Under the pieces are notes generated by a model. That model was not told where the DNA came from. It made no database searches and saw only the letters and a program-made list of their open reading frames with translations. The position numbers and the translations under genes are program-made. From Monilinia fructicola (lineage: Eukaryota > Ascomycota > Leotiomycetes > Helotiales > Sclerotiniaceae), in NCBI GenBank assembly GCA_008692225.1, contig VICG01000016.1:1012001-1076000 (forward strand): a DNA stretch of 64,000 nucleotides, in the 5' to 3' direction. Every line of letters begins with the position of its first letter. The stretch's first letter is position 1. Shown here one piece after another: positions 35,001 through 46,822 of the stretch.

Positions 35001-36690
35001 TTCTAACTTGCAGTGAGAAGCGTTTTTTAAGAGCTCCAAAATCTGCATCTTCGATTTTTAACCAACATGGACCCATAATATTCTTCCAGAGAACAAATTG
35101 TTCAAAAAGAGGAGTATTTGAACCAAAGACGTGGGAGAAAGTCGAGCCAGTCTGTTGGTCGATGTGCAGTGCAGGTTCTGGAATCGTCAGTTGAGCAGAT
35201 AGATACAAAGACTCCAGACTCACTGTTGTATGGATATAAGAGCTTCAAATATTCGCCCTCCTTTGGTATATCAGGTAACTCAAAGGCATACTTTCTAGTA
35301 CAAGGTTTTGATTTTATGCATCCCAACATTCATTTTGGTCATCATATCATCAACCTCTTCATATACATCCTTCATCTCCACTTCATCTGTCGTGTCGCGG
35401 CCGTGGCGTTGGCGATATTGCCGAGGTAGGAAGAAGAGCTTTCTAAGGATGTTGTCAACCTTAACAAAGCAACTCACAAAAGTATCTGTCTTCTTGTTCT
35501 TGACTTTACCAAAAAGACATAAAACTCCCATTGATTTCAGTGTAATCGGTCCAGAACATATTGAGGCTTCCATCTTCTTCGATTGCATCGTTATAGTCGA
35601 GCTTTCCAAAAGACATTGTCTCGATAGGTTGGCTGCTACTCATTACGTTCAATTTGTTAGTAACATCATTCCAGGACGACGCATCAACATCTTCAGTTGG
35701 ACCGCGAGGTGGAGATGAGGTTGCTGGTACTGGGTATAGCTCCTTTTTCAGTTTGGGTGGTGGCCTAGTTCCGGAAATGTTGACACTGGTGGCTGTGATA
35801 CCATCGGCTTGAGCAACTTCCATCATATCTTCATCTTCTTCCTCTTCCTTAACACTGATATGAAGTCTTCTTTCCACAGCTTTCGCAACAGGCGATGAAG
35901 GTTGTGGCTCATCCATTGGCATATCATCATCGTCAATTCCTGCCATAAAATCATCTTCATCACCTGCATATATGGGAGGGCTCGATGGTGCAGTTGTAGT
36001 ATTAGCGGATCTACTATCCGCGACCTTGGTTCTTTTTGACGTATGTCGAGAATCGTTCAATGATGGTGATAATGCTCTTGTCCTCCTTTTTCTCATGCGC
36101 CCTACTAGCTCTTGAAGGCAGGACTTGGGGTCTAGGAACATTTGTATCTACCTGCCCTAACAGGCCCTCCAGGAAATCTTCATCTGCCTTCGTTTTGACA
36201 GGCTATGACCATTAGCGATAATCAGCAAATCAGATCGATCGCAATTACCTTTGGTTTTTGTTGAGCAGCTGCAGGCCCCTTGGTAAAATAATTGCTGATC
36301 CCTTTGTCCATACTCTCCTTTTTAGCTTTCTCCTCCTCACGTTTCCGCTTCGCTATGAGATTGTCAGGTATGTCACAAATACACAGGACCTAGAAACCCA
36401 CCAGCCTTTCCATTCTTGCTCTTGACAGGCAGTTCTTCTTCACTCTCCGAACCGTAACCTTGTCTATGATCTCGATCCCAATCCTCGCGACCATCATCTG
36501 CATAACCTTCACCATTGTCGTCTATAACGAAATCATCTTGATTCAAACGATTCCTGACGACCTTCTTGTAACCTTCCTCATCAACCTCTTCATATAAATC
36601 CTCTTCTTGACGTATTTGGTAAGTATCGAGACGTTTCCTCCCGGATTCTCGAAGTGCACGAAGTTCTGCGAAAGAAGCAGCCTTTGACAT
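32067..36690 (-). CDS. POL1: DNA polymerase alpha catalytic subunit (multiple single-base frame breaks)
   Basis: The catalytic subunit of the polymerase-primase complex, which starts Okazaki fragments in the nucleus. It starts at ATG 36690 ([20 protein letters not shown]). Introns are seen at 36353-36401, 36204-36248, near 35175-35225, near 33840-33890 and near 32218-32275. The order matches family B polymerases: acidic N-terminal region, [19 protein letters not shown], exonuclease-like block ([19 protein letters not shown]), [37 protein letters not shown], and the C-terminal zinc module ([12 protein letters not shown]...[14 protein letters not shown]). It ends [10 protein letters not shown] at 32067. 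The frame is broken about ten times by single-base changes, including runs at 36087-36091, 35521-35524, 35023-35028, 34238-34241 and 32285-32289. All catalytic motifs survive and no substitution-type stop was found. An essential gene cannot be this damaged, so these look like sequence errors. Confidence 0.9.
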
Positions 36691-37113
36691 TATGCATTAA
36701 TTGAAGGATTTTAGACGAATGTTAAGGAGGGTTCTCGTTGACTATAACATTAAAAGAGAAATGCACTGTGTGAAAGGAAAGTGCAAGAATTGGAATCTTT
36801 TCTACACCTATGTGTATATGTTGGTGTATGTACCGGTATAAGTTTCGAAATTGTAAAGTGGATTGATGAATGAATACCTAGTAGATTATAGCTGGAGATA
36901 GTTGATACGCGAAATTGGGAAGGGGAATTTTGGACGCGATATGATAACGCGAAAAATGGTACGAGCGCGAATACTTAACGCGAAAATAAATTAAAGTTAT
37001 TGGATGACTAAGTGCTTCGGACTATCGTTACGCCGCTCCGGCACAAAAAAATAGTATCAAATGGCGAAAGCCTGGAGGGCAGTTCGAAGCCTTATAGACT
37101 CCACGCCAGAAAG
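36691..37113. promoter_or_regulatory. Shared divergent promoter of POL1 and the PPR gene
   Basis: A 423-bp gap between the start codons of two divergent genes. Both must be driven from it. No TATA box is obvious, and it carries the ACGCGAAA cluster described separately. Confidence 0.6.
36907..36985 (+). promoter_or_regulatory. Cluster of ACGCGAAA boxes (MBF/SBF-like sites)
   Basis: Three exact ACGCGAAA copies occur at 36907, 36947 and 36978, with variants ACGCGAT at 36934 and GCGCGAAT at 36965. All lie within 80 bp and 215-295 bp upstream of the POL1 start. They match the MluI cell-cycle box core (ACGCG) and the Swi4-type CNCGAAA consensus. In yeasts, replication genes including POL1 are driven at G1/S by MBF through such sites. 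The sites are seen directly; binding is inferred. Confidence 0.65.
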
Positions 37114-39353
37114 ATGTTTACATGTCGAGCATGTACGAAAAGGTGCTTACAAGCACTCATTGGAGATTCAGTCATTCATATTACACATCCACAACTTATA
37201 ATTCCACAGAGACAACTCTATAGATCATTTACCTCGAATGCGACAGATTCTGAAACTCACAGTTACCAACCTATCTCACAAGATGAAGACGCCTCTGAAC
37301 CAACGAAAAGTCGGACTGCCAAGAGACAGGAATGGTTGGATTCAAGAGGGCAGAGGCCTGCAGACAAAAAACCGGCTCCAGTTGATCCAAGAATTGACAA
37401 TAAGTTTATTTGGAAGCTCAAACAATTGCAAGATCCCTTACAGCTCGCCAACTATGTACGGAAACTTCTATCAGAGGATGATTTCGAAAAAGCTTTACTT
37501 TACGTACGATCTGCAAGCAAGAATGTTGAATGCGTTGTTAGTTGGAACCATTTGATTGAGTGGCAGTTCAGTAAAGGATTATTGAATCCCGCGATAAAAA
37601 CATACAATGAGGTTTGTTCCAATTAATTTCATAATCCAGAAATCTTGCTGACAATGTAATCACAGATGAAAAAACGAGCGCAATTTCCAGATGCCCAAAC
37701 TTACACCATCATATTTAAAGGCTGCAGCGAGAGCCCATATACTAAACAAGCTTTTGAGAAAGGTTTAGCAATATACACCTCGATGCTTTCCAGCGGTTCT
37801 CGACTTAGACCAAATACTATTCATATGAATGCAGTTCTTCGACTTTGTGCAAGGGCGGGTGAAGAAGAAGCCTTACTGGGGATCGCTGCTCAAATGCCTG
37901 CCCAAGGTACCGGAGCACCTGATAATCTAACTTTTACAACCATATTAAACGCATTTCGCATGAAAGCTCTTGCCAATCGCGATATGCCAGAAAAGGAACT
38001 CTTAAATCTTAAAAGGAAAATCATAGATAGGGCTCATCGAATGTGGGGAGATATCTATACACGTTGGCGCAAAGGAGATGTAATGGTTGATGAAGAACTT
38101 GTCTGTGCTATGGGACGGACATTGTTACTTGGTTCGGAAGAAGACAATGATGATGTTTTATCCCTAGTTGAGCAAACTATGAATGTTCGACGTCAAATTC
38201 CTCGGCGTGGCACAAAGTCCCGGCAGAAGATTGAGCCATCCCTTCAAGGACAGTCTAGGACTGATGAAAATAAGGGGTTAACCGAAATTGAAGGAGTGAT
38301 GACATCACTCAGGAAAATCAACTCGAGGATGTCTTTGCTCGCTCTGGAACTGCAGTGGCTTCGTTACCTAGATCACATGTCTACGCAAAACCGGGTCCTA
38401 ACACAATCTCTATGATACTCACGGCGCTGGCGAACATGCTCAAGAAGGATCCTGCAACAAAATACTGGGAACTCTTTACGAAAGAAATGGGGGTTGTACC
38501 AGATCAAGATAATTATCTTAAATACCTAAGAATTCTCCGGCTCTTTCGATCAAGTCGCGAAGCTCTAGAGCTTTTGTTAGATATTCCCAAAGAATCATTG
38601 AAACCTGAATTCTTCCGCCTCGCCATGAGTGCCTGCGAGCGCGACAAAAACAATCCCAACGTCTTTTCCAACGCCGGAAAAATCCTCGACATAATGCAAA
38701 TGAATCTCACGGTCCCTGACATCAAAGCCTTAGTAACCTACATGGATGTCTCGGTTTCCTCCTCCCTCACCCGCAAGCCGTCGGGCAACCGACCCACCAA
38801 ATACGAACAGGGCAAACAGATCGTCCGCGCCCTCGAACGTGTAGGTCCATCATACCTCAATATCCGTTCCTTAGCCATGTATGGAAATCCCACCTCTACC
38901 GACGATGACCACTTCCGAAACCGCGATTTCAAAAACGAAGTTCTAGTCCTCATCCGTCGCATCATAGGCGCCTTAGATATCCTAATGGACAAAGGTCTTA
39001 TACCCCGTGATTCATATGGAGAAATGATCGCTCGCCGCAATAAACTCATAGCCTACGAACGCCGGATCGGTCCCTTGCATGCAGGATCCAAAAAGCACTC
39101 AGGGGCTTTCCGGTACAACCTCGAGCCTAATACAGAAGATGAAGACCAAAATCAAGAACCAATCGATCGTCGCACCCACGAATTCTCTAAATTGCAATTC
39201 AGAACTGCGGTAAAGAAGGGCTTGGCACCGTTTGCCGCTACCCAAGGATATGCAGCTCGTGTACAACCATTTGCGAACAGGAAATCCAATCTGGGGACTC
39301 CCGCATCGTTCGCAAACAGAAAGTCGAATACCGAAAATTCCGCCAGTTTTTGA
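37114..39353 (+). CDS. Mitochondrial-type pentatricopeptide repeat protein (one frame break)
   Basis: Two exons (37114-37611, 37666-39353) with a 54-bp intron, about 728 residues. The start MFTCRACTKRC is followed by an Arg-rich, acid-poor leader (QRQLYRSFTSNATDS), as in mitochondrial targeting peptides. PPR-like helical repeats follow: SWNHLIEWQFSKGLLNPAI, DAQTYTIIFKGCSESPYTKQ, RPNTIHMNAVLRLCARAGEE, DNLTFTTILNAFR, and later GPNTISMILTALANMLKKDP. This architecture belongs to fungal PPR proteins acting on mitochondrial RNA; the specific target cannot be inferred. Frame changes near 38290-38300, equivalent to one missing base, between LTEIEG and DDITQENQLEDVFARSG. The C-terminal region (FRNRDFKNEVLVLIRRIIGA) is helical. 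It diverges from POL1. Confidence 0.78.
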
Positions 39354-40032
39354 TTATAATCATGATGTATATATCATTTTCACATTCTCATTGCATGGTG
39401 TGCAACGTCTCCATGGCATGGATGGACTTTACATTGCTAATTTGGTCGAACAATCTGTACAAGTCACAAATCCAACATAACAACCTTTCATACTGCAATG
39501 CATTCTGTACAATATCTTGAACCAAGGAAATACATATCTTTACACCCATTTCATCAACACATCAAGTCTCATGGACCTTCTGCCCGCCAACCTCATCGTG
39601 AAATGCACATTGTGAATATACACAATAAAATAGATGAACAGGAAGCGACAGCAAAATACTCAACCCACATACAAAAGACTTCAAGCAGCCATACGGTCAT
39701 ACATCCATGTCAAATTCACAATCAAACGGAATCAAAAATAACGTGATATTGAATTGAATCGATCTCCTCCATGAATTGAGTCTCATGTTGAAATTTCATG
39801 GGAATTATTCATGTTATGTCTCATGCCATCCCATTGGAAATTGAACAACATTTCAATATCAAAATATCGGAATGTTGGTCTAATAGTTATAATGATGCCT
39901 CTTCTTCCACCTCTTATCAATATCCTTCTTCGCGTTTGTCAATCTTGAAACGATCCTTAAATAATAACAATAACAAACTCTCCCATCTCACTAGTTGAAG
40001 AAATAATTTCTCGTCTTGTACCTCATCATACT
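39354..40032. other. Convergent 3' intergenic region
   Basis: AT-rich 3' flank between the PPR gene and the next convergent gene. Open stretches here have no domain. Nothing else is seen. Confidence 0.5.
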
Positions 40033-43000
40033 TTAATCCGAATCACTCTCGTCAAGCGATATCGAACCATTACTGTCTCTTGAAGAATAATTTTTAACAC
40101 CCATCTTTTCCAGCTGCTCGCCAAACCCATCACTGATATCAGTTTCATCCCCGCTCATGTCCTTAGTTATGTAGTCACCTAGAGAAGTTCCTGGTGTTTG
40201 AACCCTTTGAATTGGGTTCGAGATGTTTTGTTCCTCCTTAGCCGGGCTATAAACCTTTCCTGATGGTGTGACGATTCTCGGGGTTAGATTTTCTCCTCTT
40301 TTAGGACTCGTGGTGATTTGAATCGGAGATGAGCATCGATTCAAGAATGGCCGATTTGAAGCAGGCGACGTAGTCGGGGACATCATTCCTCGTGAGTGAA
40401 AAAATATTCACCAAGGTGGGGATGCGTGTTGAATGGTCGTTCATGGTGGTCAGCGGACAAACCTCATTGCCTATGCATTCTTGAGATGCAGCTTCAACAA
40501 GAAGAGCAGTATCCTCGACCTTGGTTTCCTTTGGAGGGAAATCTCTAGCATCACCTTTATCGATGCCAGAATGTTTGACATGTTCCATGTTGGATGCTGA
40601 CACAGGCGAAATCTCAAGACCTGGCTGCCCACATGCTAATGATGCTGTACATGCTGATACCGTATGAATATTTTCGAATTCGGACTGAGTTTCAAACGAA
40701 AGACCTGGCCCAAAATTGGTCTGGTCTGTTTCCTCTTCAATATCTGACTCGGTCAAATTCGCGCTCCAGAAATGAGTATCTATCTTGTAGATCGGTATAG
40801 CAGAATTGGTTGGCTTTGGACTATGATCGATGGGTCTTGGTACACACATTGTCAAATCCACATCATTGGAGAATGCGGCTATACTTTCATCAACTCGACT
40901 GGAGCAGATTGATTTTTTGATCACCGCAACCTGCATTTTCTTCATACAAATCAATGTTATCGATGGGAAGAATATACAAACTCTCGATCGATTTTTCCGA
41001 CGACATTACGACTGGAATTCCTTCAATATTCAGCATCCCTTTGAATAATGGAGCCATAATGTTTTCTCCGCAAATTGCATTCGAACGCTCTCTTCCATGC
41101 ACTACATCCCGGCCGGGGTCAGACACAATGTTTTCATTGACATTCGAGTCTTCACTCTCTTTTGGATCTTCAGATACCTCATGGACAATTGAACCATTAT
41201 TATCCTTATTCTCACCAAGCATATCAGTATTTGAGAGTTTAAACCCTGGTGTACTGGATGAGTTCAAATTATTTTCAATTTCGATCCCTGTGGATGCGGT
41301 CTCATTGTCCGAATAATCGATGTGATAGTTGCTGCGAGAAACTTGGGCAAGAGGTTCATCGACTCTGCCTCTGGAAGCTTGTAGAGTTTCGTTAGATGAA
41401 CGAGATTCAGCCCATGCTTTTGTTGCAGTTCTACGATCTGATTGGAGATCAGTCTCGGTATTGAGTATTTTGCCGGTCGAATCTCTGCTATCAAGGCTAT
41501 CCAAATATTGGAGAATTTGCTTGGAGCCTCTCAAAAGCGGTGTGTAGTTGCCACCCTGGTTTCCTATGAATAATTCAGCAACAAATTCGTTCTCAGCCTT
41601 TCGAGGGGTTCCAGCCTCCACGCATAGACTCAAATCATTTCCCCCGGAATTATCATCGCCGATAAGTTCCCCTACTCCCTCCTGTGATTGAATTCCGGGC
41701 GAGACGCTTCGAAGTGATTCAGTGACCACCACTTGAAAGTCATCTTCTAAATCAGAAAAGTCGGGTAGATCTTGTTCGTCCTCATCTCGATCACCAAGTG
41801 GTGAAAGTGTGGGCCTCCACGCAGGCTCACGGGCTCTATAAGCCTGCTCGAAAACTTCAGGCTGGGCTTCAACACAAAAAACTTTGGTTGGTACAACTGT
41901 AAGCAAATCTCGAGAGCTCGTCATTATTTATTCTGTCAAGATCGGCTGTTTCCAAGTCTTCACTTTCGTAGAATTGTGTCATAGCACATTTTCTTTTTGG
42001 TTCATTGTGATCAGCATGAACATCCCGCTCTGTCTCTGGCTCCTCGAAATCCACGTGGATATAACTATCGGGACAATCCATATCTTCTCCCCAAGTGGAA
42101 ACCCAAAAAACGACCTTCAGAAGGATTGTATCTGACTTCTGAAAACTCTCCATGACTTTGTTGACATATATCAGTCATGGCAAGGTCTTTGTTATCATAG
42201 ATCTGTGTCCTAGATGACCGAGTCTTCGTTTCTGGGTAGTTAACTCTAATACTACGGTTTGGCGATTCAACATCATCCCATTTGTAGACTTGGAAACAAC
42301 GTTCAGAAGCATCATATCTGATTTCTGAAAACGCCCCAAGGTTTTGTTGGGCCATGTCAGCTATCGCAAGATCTCCAGTGTCGTAGATCTGTATTCGAGC
42401 CGCTTGAGTCTTCGTTTCTGGATATATAACACGAACCCTAAGCTCTGTCTCTAATTTTGGAAGGTTTCCCCATAGGTGAACATGAATACAAGATTCCTCA
42501 GGATAATATGTTATTGTATCCGAATATCCACCTTGGTTTTGCTTGCGAATTTCCGAAAGTGCGAGGCTTCCGGTTGGAAAGTATTGTATGTGACGCCAAC
42601 TTACCTCTGATTGGGGATACCTAACACGTACGGGACCCGCCAAAAACTCTTCATCCTTGAATAAACTTATATTTTTGCTTATCATTTTACCGGTTGGTGT
42701 TTCCTCCTGAGTCTTGGTGCAAAGATCTTCAACAGTCTGTACAGTACTGTCCAGATTTTCGCCATATAAGAGATCATATTTATACTCAAGTTCACTTGGA
42801 TAGTTCTCAATCTCTGGTAGCTCGTCTTCCCACTCTTCTGTCGTCTCCTCTGAGGGAGATGAAAAATGTAGATTCTTGGTCATTTTGTCTACAGTCTGCT
42901 TGATACTGCGAGCAATTCTCTGCAGGTCTGATTCCTCGGCATTGGATAAATTTGAACTCGAGCTTTGACGTTGCTCATTTTGTTTTTCAATCTGATTGAC

Positions 43001-44632
43001 AGAAAATGATTCGATTGGGTCGTCAAATTGATTTTTTCGTTCTTCAGTATGGATTGGCAAAAGATTTTGTTGGTCTGATTGCTCGACATTGAAAGGAGTT
43101 GACGCGGAGCCTTGCCAGTGATCGTTTCGGTTTTCATGTTGATCGATAAAAAGAGGTTCAACTTCCTGAACATAAGGCGTTGAATTTTGTTCCGGAAGTC
43201 TGGCTCTGCTTTTGAGTATAGAATTTCGAGATTTTGCTGCCTCCTGCCATGTCGGTGGTGAGGCGGCAATTGGATCTTGGTACACAACGCTAGGATCTGA
43301 ATCAGGCGTCACTTCCCGAATTGTGATTATTGGTCGTTTCTCCTCGCGGTGTATTCTTTCTAATGGCTCGGGCTTCTCGGCGTAGAAAACAATTGATGAA
43401 GTCGTGTCTATGAATTGATTGCTGTAACTCGGAGTTAGCTATGGCTTGCAACATAGAAATGAATATTACCCTTGATCAGACTGTTGATTGGGGATCACAT
43501 CTGGACTCGAATCTTTTAGGAAATCAATTGGTTGTGTTGGTAGGAGTTTGCCAGGGGAGGGTGACGGGGAAACCGTTGCTCCTTTTAGAACTGTCGGTTC
43601 ACTGTTGTAGTCGTCGAAAGATTTGATAATCGAGCAAAGGTACGAGTCTGGCGTTTTTGATCTATCCCCATCACTTGTTGGTGTCTGACTTGCCAGTTGC
43701 TCTGAGAACTCCTCATTTCGTAGTGTCTGCGCTTGACTTGTCCCTGCGGATGAACTATTAGATACCATCGTCCTACTATCCATGATGGAAAAACTTACAG
43801 CTCTTTGCCTCATATCCATCTTGATCATTGAGTAGATCTTCAAGTTGTTGAATCTTGAAATCTTGAATATTTGTTAGATCTGATTCCCAGGGATGTTACA
43901 CAATATATCGATGTACTTACGCTCGATTATTTTGTCGTGATCAGCGTTCAAAGAGCATGATCCACCTACTATTTCGTTGGGGAATGTTGAATGTCTATCA
44001 GATGTTGATGCATGTGTACGATTGAGGCTATCGATGTTCAAGTCTACCAATTCTTTTGCTGATTTATCGGCAAAGACATCCTTTTCGCGATAGGTCGGTA
44101 GAACTTCCTCATCTAGTAGATTCTCTCGTGACTTTGCAAAACGTCGAGGAGATGCCATGTTAGATATAGATCCAAGCATGTTAATAAGACTCTTTCGTCT
44201 TTTTGGAACGAGTTCCGATTTCTGCTCTGGATACAAATCATTAGATCAAAACGGACACGGAAAAGTTGATTGCATACTAATTTCTGGCTCCAATTTCAAA
44301 GGGGTCGTGGTGAGAGGCCTTTCATTCTCAGGAATATCAAAATCATTAGACCTTCTAGAGCGAATGTTTCCAAAGAGGTCCCATGCTGAATTCCGGCGAC
44401 GAATTGGACTGCCTGTTTCAGCGGATGGAGGATCCTCTTCTTCTGCATCAATGCTGGGTTTCCCGCGTGATTTTAAGCTTCGTAAGCTATCGAATATTTG
44501 CCGAGCTCTCTTTTGGGACGAAGTTCGTCCCAGATCTTGGAGTTTATGCGAGTTAGGCGTGCGAGGAGTTCCAGGAAGAGGTTTATTCTCATCATTCATC
44601 TTCTCGGGGGTTTGAAATGATATGGAAGCCAT
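40033..44632 (-). CDS. Large uncharacterised protein with four internal ~65-residue repeats (frame breaks)
   Basis: One gene can be followed from MASISFQTPEKMNDENKPLP at 44632 to SISLDESDSD at 40033, roughly 1,400 residues. Clear introns are 44277-44227 and 43920-43862. Others lie near 43798-43755 and 43474-43423. The N-terminal third is Ser/Arg/Pro-rich and disordered, with RPIITIREVTPDSDPSVVYQ ahead of the folded part. In the middle, about 42680-41860, a module repeats four times: VRVRYPQSEVSW...ALSEIRKQNQGGYSDTI; VRVIYPETKTQAA...LAIADMAQQNLGAFSEIRY; IRVNYPETKTRSS...LAMTDICQQSHGEFSEVRY; and a degenerate IHVDFEEPETERD...ETADLDRINNDELSRFAY. The last 500 residues are acidic and disordered. Frame breaks are single-base: 42089-42092, 41876-41881, 40913-40918 and one near 40380. 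I know no family with this repeat. It has no signal peptide or membrane segment. Confidence 0.7.
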
Positions 44633-45585
44633 GTTAATTTGTCTCTTGGTTTCACGTTTTTGCTAGAGTTCATTAGTTAAATAGTATAACCTCCAAAATG
44701 CCCGTACAAAGACCACAATAAGAATGAGAAGAATTGATATAGCATGTGTTCCTAGGCTGAAAAGTATTCCTGTGAGCTTTGAACTTACTTGTACTTTAAC
44801 CAAAATTACCAAAAAACTATCATGTAGTTCTATGCCTTGTTGAGTTTGTGGGTTGATGAGAATTGAATTAGGAATGAGACTGGAGTAAAAGAGATACTTA
44901 TCATCAGAAACAGGAAGACCAAAGAAATAAGTCTACCATTCGTACCTACTGTATTGATATCATTTCATTTGAAATGGGAAAGGAGAATGGCCTCGAGCTC
45001 TTCATAAGTGAAGGAACTGGACGAAAGCGATATTTCAATATACTATCTACCTACTATCCAGAACTACCTACTAGATACCTACCTAGCTATGTGTGAGACA
45101 ATCTAATGTTTGTACAAGTATAAAGAAAACGCTTATTTTCCAGATATACACACACGTATATATATGTATGCAGACTTAGAATCATAACATAACAAGAGCC
45201 CCGAGAGAACTCTGAATATAATATCAAACTAAACCTACCTTCATCAACATCAACATCAACATCATCAGCCACATCAACATCATCAGCAGCCACATTTTCA
45301 GTACGAGGCTGAAACCCCTATTAAGTATCGAGCGGCCGCATATTCCGTCTCATTCGCGTATGGAACACCGCGGCGATTAAACCTTCGCGACCTGAACCTT
45401 TGAGATTTGCCCTTTAGATTCCTCCCACCTCATCTGCCATTCACATAATTCGTGTATACAACCTCCCTCAAAGATATCAAATTATATCTCTGTTCCTAAA
45501 TTCATTCTCGTTTTTTGAATATTGTTCCACGAGGACTTCTACAAGTTTTATTAACATTTCTTTAAACTAACCTCAGCGTAGCAAC
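44633..45585. other. Divergent promoter region
   Basis: About 950 bp between two divergent start codons, AT-rich, with an ATCAACATC trinucleotide-like tract near 45241-45290. No gene is supported. Confidence 0.5.
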
Positions 45586-46822
45586 ATGGCGCCCAAAAAT
45601 GACTTTCCCGATTTCAATGGGTTCATTAATAAAGGTAAGTAGTTTTGATCTGCATGTTTATTCAATCTGTGATAGATCGCCAATAACTGACAACTCTCAA
45701 AGGACGTGAGCGTCGTAAGGATGAACTTCTCGCAAAATAAGTTCTTGGGCACGAATCGTCGTGCGAGTGCGCCTGGAGCAACAAGCAATCGTAAACCAGG
45801 AACTGGCCCTTCTCTTGCCAGCAGAATGGGTGTCGGAAAGGTATAAGAGTTATTAGTTGATCTTTATCATATTTGCGCATCTAACAATTGATAGCGCGGT
45901 GCAGCTGTTACCAGACCTCCACCAAAGCAAAATCCCCAACCTGTTGTCGGAAATGTTGATGCGGAATGGACTCACGACCTTCACTCTCTCAATAATCCAG
46001 GCGCTTCTAGAAACTCTCAAGTTCCTCCCCGCGGACCAAGAAATGTCAATACTCGTACTCGAAACGATCGACTTGCGAAAGCATTTAACGGTTCTGCATC
46101 AACCACCCCGAACTTGAACGCGCAATATAACATCGTTGGAAAGTCAAAGGCGGTAACTGGAAGTCTGTCCATCAAGGGACTTGCAGGGCCATACATTGTA
46201 ATGGCAGAGAACTTTGCCCGAGGAACTTCTGCACAAGATATTGAGAGTGCGATGTCATCAGTTGGCGGAGTTCCATTAAGCTGTCGGCTCATCTCTACTC
46301 ACCCGAAGGTTGTTGCTGAAATAATCTTCGATTCCAAGGATGGAGCTGATAATGTAATTGATACATTTAACAACCAAGAGGTATGTACAGGTGGGCTTGA
46401 TTTAGTTTCAGGATTTAATGACAAAATCATACTAGGCCGATGGTAATTTATTGTACGTCTATCACAAGTCTGGAGCTCTTACGCAAACTCCTCTAATAAA
46501 TCAACGTCCCGCTCCACGCTCGAGTGTTCCCACAGGTCCGAAGGCTGGTCGCTTTGAACGCAGCTCAGGGAGTGATAGTTTTGATTCTCGGTATAACAAC
46601 TCAAGAAGTTCCAGAGAAGATGTTGTTGATGGTTCTTACGGATTTGACGATCGTATGGACACTGATGATCACGATGATGATAGAGGCAACAGCAATGGTA
46701 GGAGTCAAGGTCTTTACAGTGACAACCTTGTTGGGGCTCGTAAAAGCAACAACAACCGCAATGGAAATGGAAACAACTGGAATGGTGGACGACGGGATGA
46801 TAGAAACCGTGGATTCAGATGA
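45586..46822 (+). CDS. RNA recognition motif (RRM) protein, one frameshift
   Basis: Four exons (45586-45634, 45703-45840, 45895-46380, 46436-46822) give 352 residues. The N-terminus is MAPKNDFPDFNGFINKGRE, followed by a basic low-complexity part (GTNRRASAPGATSNRKPGTG). The RRM-type fold spans about residues 145-225: GPYIVMAENFARGTSAQDIE, SAMSSVGGVPLSCRLISTH, VVAEIIFDSKDGADNVIDTFNN and ADGNLLYVYHK. The C-terminus is Arg/Gly/Asn/Asp-rich (NNNRNGNGNNWNGGRRDDRNRGF), typical of nucleic-acid-binding tails. The frame breaks at AAAA 45734-45737 (LLA|NKFLGTNRRAS). Removing one A fixes all intron phases. It is a conserved filamentous-fungal protein, probably in mRNA metabolism; the exact role is unknown. 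Confidence 0.82.

Noticed and set aside
41893..41962. Possible 70-bp intron with GTGAAG donor in the repeat protein
   Set aside because: It would splice in phase, but the segment it removes aligns with the fourth internal repeat. A one-base excess in the A6 run 41876-41881 explains the frame change better.
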